From positions 1 through 64,000 of the forward strand of contig JAFZUW010000074.1 of NCBI GenBank assembly GCA_017618195.1: a stretch of 64,000 nucleotides of DNA, given 5' to 3'. This document shows, piece after piece, positions 7,668 to 16,239 of the stretch. The stretch's first letter is position 1; every line of letters begins with the position of its first letter. A program made the translations under genes and the position numbers. The notes beneath the pieces were generated by a model, which had not been told where the DNA came from, searched no databases, and was given only the letters and a program-made list of their open reading frames with translations. The stretch is from Lachnospiraceae bacterium. Its GTDB lineage: Bacteria > Bacillota > Clostridia > Lachnospirales > Lachnospiraceae.

Positions 7668-8426
7668 CTACGCCTCCTTCCGCGACTCGAAATACGAGCG
7701 AATCGCTGCTGCCATCTGATCCGGATGTACGGTGAAGCAATGGTCGTCTCCGGCAATCGGAACAAGCGTTGCGTTTTTGTACAACTCCTGCGCCTTTACC
7801 GCGTACGAGAACGGTACAATCGGGTCTTCGTCCCCATGGACGATCAGAACCTCGCCGTCGTAGTTTTCGATTGCCTCTTCGGGATGGATGCTCTGCGCAA
7901 CACGGATATAATCTCCAGAGAGTTCCCAGTCGGACCAGGAATTGCACTGCAGCATATCCGGGATATTCTTCGGGTCAAATTCCAGTCCGAGCACCGAACC
8001 GGCTCTCGCATCGTCCGGGATCATCCATGCAGGAGACAGCGGTAGAATAGCTTTCAGCCAGTCTTTGCACATACTTCCGACAAGCATTGTCAGAAGTCCT
8101 CCCTGTGAATGTCCGCTCAGATAAAGATCGGTCACGAAGTCTAAACTTCTCGCGTAATGAAGCGCCGCCAACGCATTTGCAATCCATTTATGCAGTGTAT
8201 GGTTTTTAAACTCTCCGTCGCTTCCGCCGTGTCCGTACATGTCCACGCGGAGTACCGCAACGCCGGCTTCATTCATCGCCTTCTGCGCCGTTATGATATG
8301 GTCTTCCTCCATATGTCCGGTAAATCCGTGGATCAGCACGCAGAGCGGACACCGCTCCGTTCCCTCCGGCCTGTCCAGTTTCGCATGCAGACGCATGCCG
8401 TCACAATCGATATAAAACTCTTTCAT
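7668..8426 (-). CDS. Est1E-like feruloyl (cinnamoyl) esterase
   Basis: 252-residue alpha/beta hydrolase strongly resembling Butyrivibrio feruloyl esterase Est1E as I recall it: FYIDCDGMRLHAKLD start, LIHGFTGH oxyanion region, DMYGHGGSDG, nucleophile elbow GHSQGG (Ser107), HGDEDPIVPF (Asp199) and GDDHCFT (His229). The triad spacing matches the Ser105/Asp197/His225 layout of Est1E closely. It releases ferulate or p-coumarate from arabinoxylan fragments; with no signal peptide it acts inside the cell. The start at 8426 follows AGGAG by four bases; an in-frame upstream extension lacks family features. First gene of the eight-gene operon ending at 2417. Confidence 0.9.
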   Translation of the reverse strand: MKEFYIDCDGMRLHAKLDRPEGTERCPLCVLIHGFTGHMEEDHIITAQKAMNEAGVAVLRVDMYGHGGSDGEFKNHTLHKWIANALAALHYARSLDFVTDLYLSGHSQGGLLTMLVGSMCKDWLKAILPLSPAWMIPDDARAGSVLGLEFDPKNIPDMLQCNSWSDWELSGDYIRVAQSIHPEEAIENYDGEVLIVHGDEDPIVPFSYAVKAQELYKNATLVPIAGDDHCFTVHPDQMAAAIRSYFESRKEA

Positions 8427-8472
8427 ATTCTCCTGCTCACACTTCCGTTTATTCGGTAAACCGTTATTCCTT

Positions 8473-8478
8473 ATCATA
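8473..8478 (-). promoter_or_regulatory. Candidate extended -10 of the esterase-xylanase operon
   Basis: TATGAT with an upstream TGG (extended -10) lies 47 bases before the feruloyl esterase start, just upstream of the operon. No good -35 is found at 16-18 bases, so this is tentative. Confidence 0.35.
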
Positions 8479-8560
8479 CCACATATTTGTCTCCGCGTAT
8501 ACGGAAACATTGCAAAACCACAAGATATCACATGGAAAATGGAATATCCTCCCAAGACGC

Positions 8561-8609
8561 AAAAACCGGGCGGCCGGGCTCCGAATCTTCTTCGAAGCCT
8601 GCCGTCCGG
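8561..8609 (-). terminator. Terminator of the DUF4838-like gene
   Basis: On the minus strand a long imperfect stem starts CCGGACGGCAGGCTTCGAA and closes with TTCGGAGCCCGGCCGCCCGG. It is followed by TTTTTGCG. It lies about 85 bases after the stop at 8695 and before the esterase operon. Confidence 0.7.
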
Positions 8610-8694
8610 CATTTATTATCCCCCTGCCGTATCGTCACGGCATCTTTCTTTCCGCCGCCTGCATATTCCCGCGGCGTGCGGTTTCTTATACTCC

Positions 8695-11600
8695 TTACTC
8701 CGGCGTGTAGTAATAAAACAGCCTGTCCGGAATATCTGGTTCGAGGTTTCCGCCCGGATTGGTGCTTGAGAACTTGCCGATCATACTGTCGCTTTCCCTG
8801 AACCAGTTGTCCGGATGGTTTCCCGTATAAACGCAGTCCGAGGTAAGCTTTCCGTGAATTGCCGAGAAGTATGTTATGTCGAGGTTCTTCATGTCACGGA
8901 TCAGTTTCGCATTTTCCTGCGAGTAAGTGGACACGTTGTTGAACTCATACACGTTCAGCGTGGATTTGATGAGTCTCCAGCTGAGTTCGAGTTTCTTAAT
9001 CCTGGTGCGGACTTCGTCAGGCTCCTCTTCCGCGATCCGGTTGATCTCCTTCCACAACCCTTCGCAGATGCCGATCTCGGAATCCGGCATACGCCCGTTC
9101 ACCACCTTCTGTTCATCCCAGTAATGAACGCCGGCAAATGTGGTAAGAAGCCTCGTATTGTAAAGACACGTGTCATCCCGGTGATTGACGATCTGATGAT
9201 GGTTCCGCGCCTGCTGTTCGATATGCTTCATGTACTCGCGTACATAGATTCCGGCATTGCCGTACAGCGTATCGGTGATAAACGCAAGCTCTTCCTCGTA
9301 GTCTCTCGTCGGATCCTGCAGGAGGCGTCCTTCAATGTAATTCCGGATATCGCCGAACTCGGAGTCCGACTCAAGATGCCGCGAATTGCTCTGCAGGTAT
9401 ACGCCTTCCACACCGAGCTCATAATAAAGCTTGAGGTCATTCTGCATGACGCTCACGTTCGCATATACTCCCGCCGTCGTCATGAAGTTCGAGTTGTAAT
9501 CCCAGATCCACACATGCTTGCAGATCTTGGTCCAGTTTACGAGTTCCTGATAGTATTTGGCGTTGGTCACGTGGTTCGCCGTGTTCAGATTGTGCGCGTA
9601 GCATCTGCGGATCGGCGCGTAGCGGATGATCACGTGATCGTCGCATACGATATCCTTCGGAGGCGCTTCGACCGTCCACTCATAGGCAAGCATATCGATG
9701 TACAGGTTCGGATATGCTCCGTTTTTATGCAGGTCCTGCGAAATCTTGTTAAGCAGCTGCACATATTCAACGGATTCATACAGTCCTCCGCTGTTTCCGT
9801 GGGCAATCCGGTCATTGATGCACTTTGAACACAGACACAGATCGGAACCATCGTTTTTGGAGATCGAAATGATCTGGATCGGCGCGTTCGGATCGTAACT
9901 GTTCGCGATCATGTCGTAACAGTGCTGCAGTACGATTGCATATGCCTCGGGATCGTTTACAAGCGCGTACGGACACATCTGGGAAGAATTTCTGGTCCGC
10001 TGCGCGTCGGGAACCTGGTGTTTCTGCTCATCCCATGAGGATGCCGCATACCATTCGGGATGCGAAGCAAAATAAGTCTCCGCGGGGAAGAACTCCGCAA
10101 GAAGCGTGTGTGCCTGTCCCGCTGCCAGGCCCTTCACGGTTCTGGGCGACGAATACTGGCTTGTCGTACACGCGGTCAAATACCACGTCTCACGTCCCGC
10201 CTCGGTCTTCGGCAGGCAGTACGTATCGGCGTAGAAGCCGTTCAAACCGAACGCGAGCGAGAACAGACGGCCCGTGCGCGGATACTGGTCCGACGGCCGG
10301 TTGTAGTTGCCGTTTAACGGATCCGTCAGGTCATGACGCGGATCTATGCTTGAAAAGCAGATATCCATATCGGTAAAAAGGAACGGTCTTTCGTAATCGA
10401 TCCGGATACCCGAAGTCTCATACTTGAAATGATTCTGGTTGGTCCGGTAAAGGTCGTTCCACGACAGGTAATAATAGCCGCCGAACGCTTCCAGAAAACG
10501 CATCGCGCCGTGCATCAGTCCGAGCTGTCCGACACCCGTGATCGCGATGCCGCCGTTATAGGAACGGATGCAGTAGCTGTCATTTGAACTGTATGTTGCT
10601 TTTGCGAAGGAACGGTTCGTGTTTCCGACCGAAATCTCAAACGGATACGTTCCCGCCTTCTTCGCATCGGTCACGATCTGAGGCGTATAGCCGTCCTCTT
10701 CTTTGATGTATTTCTGCAGAAGCTTTGCCGCATACTCTTCTTCCGCGGTCGCATTTGCCGGCGTCACGATAACCGCGACGGGCATGTCAACCGTGTATTT
10801 GCTGTTCATGTAATCCGAGTAATCCGTGACCGGAACGGTCTGCATGCTCTCGAGGCATTCCTGAAAAGCGAGATTGTACCAATAGATGCTTTTTACAAGC
10901 TTGCCGAGGCGGTCCTGCGGATTCACTGCAAGCGCGTCGCAGGCATACGAAAGAACGCTGTAGGAAAGTGTCGACTGCTTTCCGTCAATCGATACGGAAA
11001 GCTCATAAGTATGGTCGATATCCCATGCGAGTACGTCCGGGATCTCAATATAATACAGAGCATAATCGGCACCGATCTCGTACTGCTTTACCTGATCCGC
11101 ATCGATGGTCACACCGTCCACCTGAATGAGCGACGATCCCGGAAAACCGGTAAACTTATAGTAATGGCGGATTGTAATCGTGTCGTTCAGCACAAGGCTG
11201 CTTCCGTAATAGGTAATATATGCCGGCAGCTGCCCCGTCATGTTCATCCGGTATGCGGAGAAATCCGCATCCGCAACCGTAACACCGATCGTATCGGAAA
11301 CGAAATAGTTGTATGCGCAGCAGCCGTATACGTCGATTGCCTTTGCAAGACGTCCCATCTCGTCATCCCGGTTCTCGATTTCGGTCAGGTAATCCTTTAC
11401 CGAGTAGTTCAATACTCCGTTCACCGCTCCCGAATTGGTCAGCGCGATCTTCGTATTACCGGAATACAGCGTGATGGACAGTTTCTTCACTACATCCTTT
11501 GCATCCACAAAATGCGTCACCTTATAGGTTCCGTCCGCCTGCTTCGCGGAAAGGCTGTGGGAAACTCCGTCCACCGTGACCCTGCCGTTTTTCGCCTGTG

Positions 11601-11799
11601 TGTCGGTAATACCCGTAAAGAACAGATTCATTCCGAGTCTGCCTTCCGAAACCGTAAGCGAACAGCCGGCCGCTTTGGCACCGTTTTGGGAAGCGTCTGC
11701 CCTTCCCGCTCCCATCTCGGACAGAATTCCGATCAGAAGAACAAGGCAAAGGGCAAACGCAGGGAAGCGGCGCCAATGTCTCCTCATGATGTTTCTCAT
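8695..11799 (-). CDS. Secreted DUF4838-type protein with a novel N-terminal module
   Basis: Secreted protein of 1034 residues. A signal peptide (FALCLVLLIGILSEMGAGRADA) is followed by a module of about 290 residues (37-325) that is nearly the same as in the neighbouring beta-helix protein. From about 345 on (VIVTPANATAEEEYAAKLLQKYI) the protein looks like the DUF4838 family, related to GH67 alpha-glucuronidases and other hexosaminidase-like barrels: GGYYYLSW, HPEWYAASSWDEQKHQ, SISKNDGSDLCLCSKC and YIDMLAYEW are conserved-looking segments. A role in cleaving glycans outside the cell is inference. The start follows GAGGAG by nine bases. The gene lies 108 bases after the beta-helix gene, with a hairpin between. 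Confidence 0.8.
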   Translation of the reverse strand: MRNIMRRHWRRFPAFALCLVLLIGILSEMGAGRADASQNGAKAAGCSLTVSEGRLGMNLFFTGITDTQAKNGRVTVDGVSHSLSAKQADGTYKVTHFVDAKDVVKKLSITLYSGNTKIALTNSGAVNGVLNYSVKDYLTEIENRDDEMGRLAKAIDVYGCCAYNYFVSDTIGVTVADADFSAYRMNMTGQLPAYITYYGSSLVLNDTITIRHYYKFTGFPGSSLIQVDGVTIDADQVKQYEIGADYALYYIEIPDVLAWDIDHTYELSVSIDGKQSTLSYSVLSYACDALAVNPQDRLGKLVKSIYWYNLAFQECLESMQTVPVTDYSDYMNSKYTVDMPVAVIVTPANATAEEEYAAKLLQKYIKEEDGYTPQIVTDAKKAGTYPFEISVGNTNRSFAKATYSSNDSYCIRSYNGGIAITGVGQLGLMHGAMRFLEAFGGYYYLSWNDLYRTNQNHFKYETSGIRIDYERPFLFTDMDICFSSIDPRHDLTDPLNGNYNRPSDQYPRTGRLFSLAFGLNGFYADTYCLPKTEAGRETWYLTACTTSQYSSPRTVKGLAAGQAHTLLAEFFPAETYFASHPEWYAASSWDEQKHQVPDAQRTRNSSQMCPYALVNDPEAYAIVLQHCYDMIANSYDPNAPIQIISISKNDGSDLCLCSKCINDRIAHGNSGGLYESVEYVQLLNKISQDLHKNGAYPNLYIDMLAYEWTVEAPPKDIVCDDHVIIRYAPIRRCYAHNLNTANHVTNAKYYQELVNWTKICKHVWIWDYNSNFMTTAGVYANVSVMQNDLKLYYELGVEGVYLQSNSRHLESDSEFGDIRNYIEGRLLQDPTRDYEEELAFITDTLYGNAGIYVREYMKHIEQQARNHHQIVNHRDDTCLYNTRLLTTFAGVHYWDEQKVVNGRMPDSEIGICEGLWKEINRIAEEEPDEVRTRIKKLELSWRLIKSTLNVYEFNNVSTYSQENAKLIRDMKNLDITYFSAIHGKLTSDCVYTGNHPDNWFRESDSMIGKFSSTNPGGNLEPDIPDRLFYYYTPE

Positions 11800-11814
11800 A
11801 TAATATTCTCCTCG

Positions 11815-11837
11815 AAGGGGCGCCGGTTGCGCCCCTT
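11815..11837 (-). repeat. Intercistronic hairpin beside the RBS
   Basis: AAGGGGCGC-CGGTT-GCGCCCCTT on the plus strand is a 9-bp perfect stem. On the minus strand it is followed at once by CGAGGAG, the ribosome binding site of the DUF4838-type gene, with no U-tract. It may protect a processed 3' end or influence initiation. Confidence 0.65.
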
Positions 11838-11907
11838 ATCAATTCGGTCAAATGCCTGAGGCTTTAGTTCCCAAGGCATCCTGTGATTCTTCGGCAAAAC
11901 GCCCGGT

Positions 11908-14883
11908 TCACTCGTATACCCAGGGCTCGGCCTGCTGAAATACCGTCTTCGTGGGATCGTAATGGAACTGCGTCTTTGAGAACAGGATCTCATCGTTGTT
12001 GCTCTCATTCGGATTCTTGATCGAAACTCCCTTAAACTCATTTCCGATCAGTTCCTCATTCATGAGGATCTTGAGATTGCTTAACGAAACATCCTTCACG
12101 ATACGGAGCGGATACTTGTATTTATCGGGGTTATTCAGATAAGCTTCGGTGATCACGCTGTCCGTATCCGCGAGCAGGTTCGTAAAGATCTGGAATCCGC
12201 TTGTGGCGGTGAACGAGGTCGATGTAACCTTGCTTGCATCAAGGACGAAACCGTCGATGACCACGTTGGTCGGCATCGTACAGTAATAGGTCTTCCCGCC
12301 TTCCATGATCGGGTCATAACCGTACGGATACATTGCATCGTAACTTGTGAAGATCAGACGCGGCGAGTAGTTGCTCTCCGCCAGTCTCCAGGTACAGTTC
12401 TTAATGACGATGTCTCCGTTCCAGTAACTTCCGAAGTCTCTCCGGAGACTGATGAAGTGCGTGGAATATGCGGTAACGTTTTCGACATACAATGTTCCGA
12501 AACCGACAGCAGCGATTCCCCTGTAGCCGAGAACCGAATCCTTTACAGTCAGGTTGTAAGTTCCCATATGCGCATCGATACGGTTGATGCGGCAACCGTT
12601 CTGAACAACCAATCCCTTACAGAAGTTCGTTCCGGTCGTGCCCCATCTTGATTCATCCAGAATACCCGTCGGATCGGCGGGACCCGTAAGGTCATCCGGG
12701 GTCGCCGCACAGGTACAGCCGTCAAGCGTGACATTCGCGCAGTATTCCGCATAGAAATCATACGGCGCGGTGGAGTTCGTATTGTTGCCGTAACTGAAGA
12801 TGCGCAGATGGTTGGAAAATACGCAGTCCTTAAGCGTTACATAAGCACAGTTGTGCACATGGAAGAAGCCCTGATACGGAGCACCGAGTCTCGGAACATA
12901 CTTGGTTTCTTTCGTTTCGTCGTCAATATAAGCGCTGTTCGACGTAAACATCTTGTCTTCGCCGAGCAGATAATGCTGCACTCCGATCAGTTCCGTATTG
13001 GAACGCTCCACGTTGATTCCGCGCAGCACATACGTGTGGGAATTCATCGTATTTACCTTCGTGTAGAATGTGCCTCCGCGAACCGTAAGCGTCGTCTTAT
13101 CGATCGGATACTTCTTGATATCGCAGATCTCGTCCCAGTCCCACTGAAGCGGGGTGCTGCTGTCAATCGTGCCGTCCGCCCGGACGATAATTGCTTCCGT
13201 CTGGTCGCGAAGGTCGGCAGTCGCAGTTGCGGAACCGTTCCGTCCCCATCTCTTGAAAGATGCGGAACGAAGCACATACAAAGCATCTTCCTTAAAGTCT
13301 CCCTCAAGCTTCGTGGTCTCTTTGGAAAATGACCGGTTGATCATTGCAAGAGCCTTCGGAGCGGAGTAATTCCTTCCCGAGCCGAGACTGTAATCGGGAT
13401 AATCGCTCATGTTCGGGTCCATTCCGAGATAGATATGGATGTCGCCCGGCTGAGGATCTTCGTTCGAACTGCGGAATACCCATTTGCCGTTATCCTTTTG
13501 ATACCACCAGAGACCCTGGTTCATCCATTTTCTTTCGGATGCCTTCCGCGAGGCGATCGTGAAGAGAACGCAGTCCTTGTCGGGGATATAATACTCGGTG
13601 ACGGTCTCACCTTTCGCATTCTTGGTCGTCTTGGAAAGAACCTTCATTCCCGAGTCATCGATGATAAACTCTGCGCCGGTCCAGTCCGTGTCGGTCTGCA
13701 CCAGAGCACCCTTCGGGTTGCTCGTGTCCATATGTCCGATGTAGTATTTCGCTCCGGGAGTTGCTTTAACGGGAAGGTCCATCTCATTGGCCGTCTGATG
13801 CGCCAGAACGATCGCGTCGTAGTCGTCCGTTACACCGTCGCCCTTTGCACCGAACATCTCATAGGTGATGTAATCGGTCTCCACCTCTTCCCCGCCGTGG
13901 TACTCGCTGTACGGGTCCGGGGACTGTTTTGCCTCGCGGAATGCGAGGTTGTACCAGTAGATGCTCTTTACGAGGTTTCCGAGCGTATCGTCGGGATTCA
14001 CGGAAAGCGCGTCATGGGCATACGTCAGGACGCTGTAGGAAAGCGTCGACTGCTTTCCGTCGATCGAGATGGAAAGCTCATACGAATGATCGATGTCCCA
14101 CGCAAGAATACCGGGGATCTCGATATAATAAAGCGCGTAATCGGCTCCGACCTCATACTGCTTGACAGCGGCCGCATCGATCGGCGTACCGTCAACCTTA
14201 ATCAGGGACGAGCCCGGAAAATCGGTAAACCTGTAGTAATGACGGATGGAAATCGTATCGTTCAATACGAGGCTGCTTCCGTAATAGCTGACATATGACG
14301 GCAGCTGTCCGGACATACTCACCGCGTACGCGGAGAAATCCGCATTCTGAACGGACACCGGAAGCTTTCCGCTCTTTGCCGGCTTAAAATAGTTGTACGC
14401 GCAGGTGCCGTACGTGTCGATTGCATTTGCCAGCCGTCCGATCGCGCTGTTTTTATCCTTCAGATTGGCAAGATAATCCTGCACGGAATAGAGAAGGGTT
14501 CCTCCTACCGCGCCCGAATTGGCAAGTGCGATTTTGGTGTTTCCGGAATACAACATGATCGTGAGCTGCTTCACCACATCCTTCGGATCCACATAATGCG
14601 TCACCTTGTAGGTGCCGTCCGACTGCTTTGCCGAAAGATTGTGAGAAACGCCGTCCACCGTAACCCGGCCGTTCTTCGCCTGGCTGTCGGTGATCCCACT
14701 GAAGAAAATGTTCATGCCGAGCTTGCCTTCCCCTACCGTGAGGGAAAAACCGGCAACCCGGGCGCCGCTTTGCGAAGCGGCTGCGGCCCTGCCTCCGAAG
14801 TTTAAAGCCGCACTTAACAGAACCGCCGCGCATAAGATAAGCGCCAGAAAGCGGTCTGCAAGCCTTCCAGATGATTTTTTCAT
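11908..14883 (-). CDS. Secreted parallel beta-helix protein (pectate-lyase-like)
   Basis: 991-residue secreted protein with a signal peptide (FLALILCAAVLLSAALNFGGRAAA). Residues about 37-325 are the same unrecognised module as in the DUF4838-type neighbour. From about 340, YEMFGAKGDGVTDDYDAI is the hallmark start of pectate_lyase_3 / GH28-like right-handed beta-helices. Repeated strand turns follow (LRGINVERSNTELIGVQ, VTLKDCVFSNHLRIFSYGN, VTLDGCTCAA, LTVKDSVLGY), with many N-G-C coil positions. The enzyme activity (lyase, hydrolase or none) cannot be assigned. The start follows GAGGAG by eight bases. It is probably the first gene of a two-gene unit, with a -10 at 14942-14947. Confidence 0.82.
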   Translation of the reverse strand: MKKSSGRLADRFLALILCAAVLLSAALNFGGRAAAASQSGARVAGFSLTVGEGKLGMNIFFSGITDSQAKNGRVTVDGVSHNLSAKQSDGTYKVTHYVDPKDVVKQLTIMLYSGNTKIALANSGAVGGTLLYSVQDYLANLKDKNSAIGRLANAIDTYGTCAYNYFKPAKSGKLPVSVQNADFSAYAVSMSGQLPSYVSYYGSSLVLNDTISIRHYYRFTDFPGSSLIKVDGTPIDAAAVKQYEVGADYALYYIEIPGILAWDIDHSYELSISIDGKQSTLSYSVLTYAHDALSVNPDDTLGNLVKSIYWYNLAFREAKQSPDPYSEYHGGEEVETDYITYEMFGAKGDGVTDDYDAIVLAHQTANEMDLPVKATPGAKYYIGHMDTSNPKGALVQTDTDWTGAEFIIDDSGMKVLSKTTKNAKGETVTEYYIPDKDCVLFTIASRKASERKWMNQGLWWYQKDNGKWVFRSSNEDPQPGDIHIYLGMDPNMSDYPDYSLGSGRNYSAPKALAMINRSFSKETTKLEGDFKEDALYVLRSASFKRWGRNGSATATADLRDQTEAIIVRADGTIDSSTPLQWDWDEICDIKKYPIDKTTLTVRGGTFYTKVNTMNSHTYVLRGINVERSNTELIGVQHYLLGEDKMFTSNSAYIDDETKETKYVPRLGAPYQGFFHVHNCAYVTLKDCVFSNHLRIFSYGNNTNSTAPYDFYAEYCANVTLDGCTCAATPDDLTGPADPTGILDESRWGTTGTNFCKGLVVQNGCRINRIDAHMGTYNLTVKDSVLGYRGIAAVGFGTLYVENVTAYSTHFISLRRDFGSYWNGDIVIKNCTWRLAESNYSPRLIFTSYDAMYPYGYDPIMEGGKTYYCTMPTNVVIDGFVLDASKVTSTSFTATSGFQIFTNLLADTDSVITEAYLNNPDKYKYPLRIVKDVSLSNLKILMNEELIGNEFKGVSIKNPNESNNDEILFSKTQFHYDPTKTVFQQAEPWVYE

Positions 14884-14903
14884 ATAATACTCTCCTCTGC
14901 ATG

Positions 14904-14924
14904 TTCAAAACTGTTGGTTTTGAA
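14904..14924. repeat. Palindrome in the 5' leader of the beta-helix gene
   Basis: TTCAAAAC-TGTTG-GTTTTGAA, an 8-bp perfect inverted repeat, lies between the -10 and the ribosome binding site, the position of a downstream operator or a leader hairpin. Confidence 0.6.
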
Positions 14925-14941
14925 ACAATACTAACGAGAGT

Positions 14942-14970
14942 ATTATACTATAAATGATTGCCAAAAGAAA
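14942..14970 (-). promoter_or_regulatory. Promoter of the beta-helix gene
   Basis: Perfect -10 TATAAT (14942-14947) on the minus strand with a weak -35 (TTTCTT, 14965-14970) at 17 bases. The poor -35, together with the GAACAAAAT direct repeats just upstream, suggests that an activator is needed. Confidence 0.55.
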
Positions 14971-15035
14971 GGGAAATATGAATAAATTTTGAACAAAATT
15001 ATGAACAAAATCCACAAATCGATCGCTTTCCAAAG

Positions 15036-15063
15036 AAAAAGCCGCAATCCGATGGCTGCGGCT
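15036..15063 (-). terminator. Terminator downstream of the peptidase-E-like gene
   Basis: Minus-strand AGCCGCA-GCCATCGGAT-TGCGGCT followed by TTTTTCTTT: a 7-bp stem and U-tract. It lies about 220 bases after the stop at 15282, so the transcript would have a long 3' end. Confidence 0.75.
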
Positions 15064-15281
15064 ATATGGATGAATATGCTTTTGATTCGGTTGAAATTCC
15101 AAAAATGGATATATTTTTGCGTCTGTCCGGATTTACCGGCGGAAAATGTGCGTTAAGCCGGCGCAGGCTTGATCTGTTCATAATTTCGGAATCATCTGTA
15201 ATCCGGCCGTACGCGGATAATACTAATCCGTTAACCGGAACGAGCGGTATTCACAAAGAAAAAGTGTTTAAGATTTTTAAA

Positions 15282-16034
15282 TTACTTCCGTTCCTGCCCT
15301 CCGAGAATGATGCTTCCCCCGTTCCGGCAGATCTGCTTCATCACCCCGTCTTTAATGCTGTAAGCCTCTCCGTATAATGTTTCGACACCGTTCTCGGATA
15401 CTATATAGCTCCCGTTATTGAGCGCGGTAATCTCGTGCCCCATACTATCGGCAAATGTGATGTCTTCGATCAGCCGCATCCCGTCGAGCATTTCCTCCCG
15501 AAGACTTTCAAAATGCGGAAAGATATTTGTTTCGGTGAGCCCCAGTCCGCTGATCCAGCGGCGGTAAGAAGGATCGATTGCTTCTCCCGGAAGCTCGGGT
15601 CCCGCGTACACGGTCTTTGCGCTGTTCATGGAGCCTGCACTCCACGCAAGAATAAGTCCTTTATAATCCGCAAGCTTTTCCTTAAGACCGATTTCTTTCA
15701 TAAACGCGTTCTGTGTCGGAACATGCCCGCCGGCAAGAATAACGGCGTCCGTCTCCGGAATATGTCCGGCAATATCCTTATTCCTTCCGTCGCACATCAG
15801 AAACTCCGAATGGCTTAGACCGCTCAGCCGGAAAGACTCTTTCAGACAATTCCGCACATCATCATTTTTTTCGTAATACTCCGGCGATCCGCTGATGATC
15901 AGCACCTTGGATTCCGGCTTCCAGACGGATCTGAGAAGCTGCAGCAGCCCGTTATCCTCCGATAAAGCTGTCGGGATCCTCCTGCCGTTTGCTTTGATCT
16001 GCCCGCCGAGGGAACTTGTCAGAATTGTTTTCAT
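15282..16034 (-). CDS. Peptidase E-like (S51) class I GATase-fold protein
   Basis: 250-residue protein of the peptidase S51 / dipeptidase E-like group. AWSAGSMN carries the nucleophile Ser132 in a nucleophile elbow. AVILAGGHVPTQNAFM precedes it, as in cyanophycinase and aspartyl dipeptidase relatives, and LGLTETNIFPHFE supplies the downstream His region. Members hydrolyse dipeptides with N-terminal Asp or related isopeptides; the substrate here is unknown. Cytoplasmic, no signal peptide. The start at 16034 is chosen because the family begins with a strand like KTILTSSL and the longer frame has no support. A consensus promoter lies 61 bases upstream, so the gene is monocistronic. Confidence 0.82.
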   Translation of the reverse strand: MKTILTSSLGGQIKANGRRIPTALSEDNGLLQLLRSVWKPESKVLIISGSPEYYEKNDDVRNCLKESFRLSGLSHSEFLMCDGRNKDIAGHIPETDAVILAGGHVPTQNAFMKEIGLKEKLADYKGLILAWSAGSMNSAKTVYAGPELPGEAIDPSYRRWISGLGLTETNIFPHFESLREEMLDGMRLIEDITFADSMGHEITALNNGSYIVSENGVETLYGEAYSIKDGVMKQICRNGGSIILGGQERK

Positions 16035-16094
16035 TTTCTCGCCGCCTTTCCCGAACGGTTTCCGTATTGCGCGGTAACCGGTAATAATGTTTCG

Positions 16095-16123
16095 ATTATA
16101 TTCTTTATCCGGGATAATATCAA
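16095..16123 (-). promoter_or_regulatory. Promoter of the peptidase-E-like gene
   Basis: Minus-strand TTGATA (16118-16123), 17-base spacer, TATAAT (16095-16100): close to the housekeeping consensus. Confidence 0.8.
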
Positions 16124-16149
16124 CATGTTTTTCCGGCAAATGTGAAACA

Positions 16150-16168
16150 GGGCCGCAAACTGCAGCCC
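16150..16168 (-). terminator. Probable terminator of the SIR2 gene
   Basis: Minus-strand GGGCTGCA-GTT-TGCGGCCC (one G-U pair) followed by TGTTTCACATTTG. The stem is good but the U-tract is poor. It is the only candidate between the SIR2 stop and the next promoter. Confidence 0.5.
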
Positions 16169-16239
16169 CGCCGTGTCATTGTCCGTAATTACTTTGTGCT
16201 TTTCTTTACCGGTCTTAATACCTGATAAAAGCTTTGATA

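Larger units (their letters stand above)
14884..15281. other. 398-base intergenic region: promoter, operator-like repeats, terminator
   Basis: No gene is seen. From low to high coordinate it holds an 8-bp palindrome (14904-14924), a -10 for the beta-helix gene, direct repeats GAACAAAAT (14991-14999 and 15003-15011), a terminator at 15036-15063 for the peptidase-like gene, and about 218 bases of AT-rich sequence without recognised content. Confidence 0.7.
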
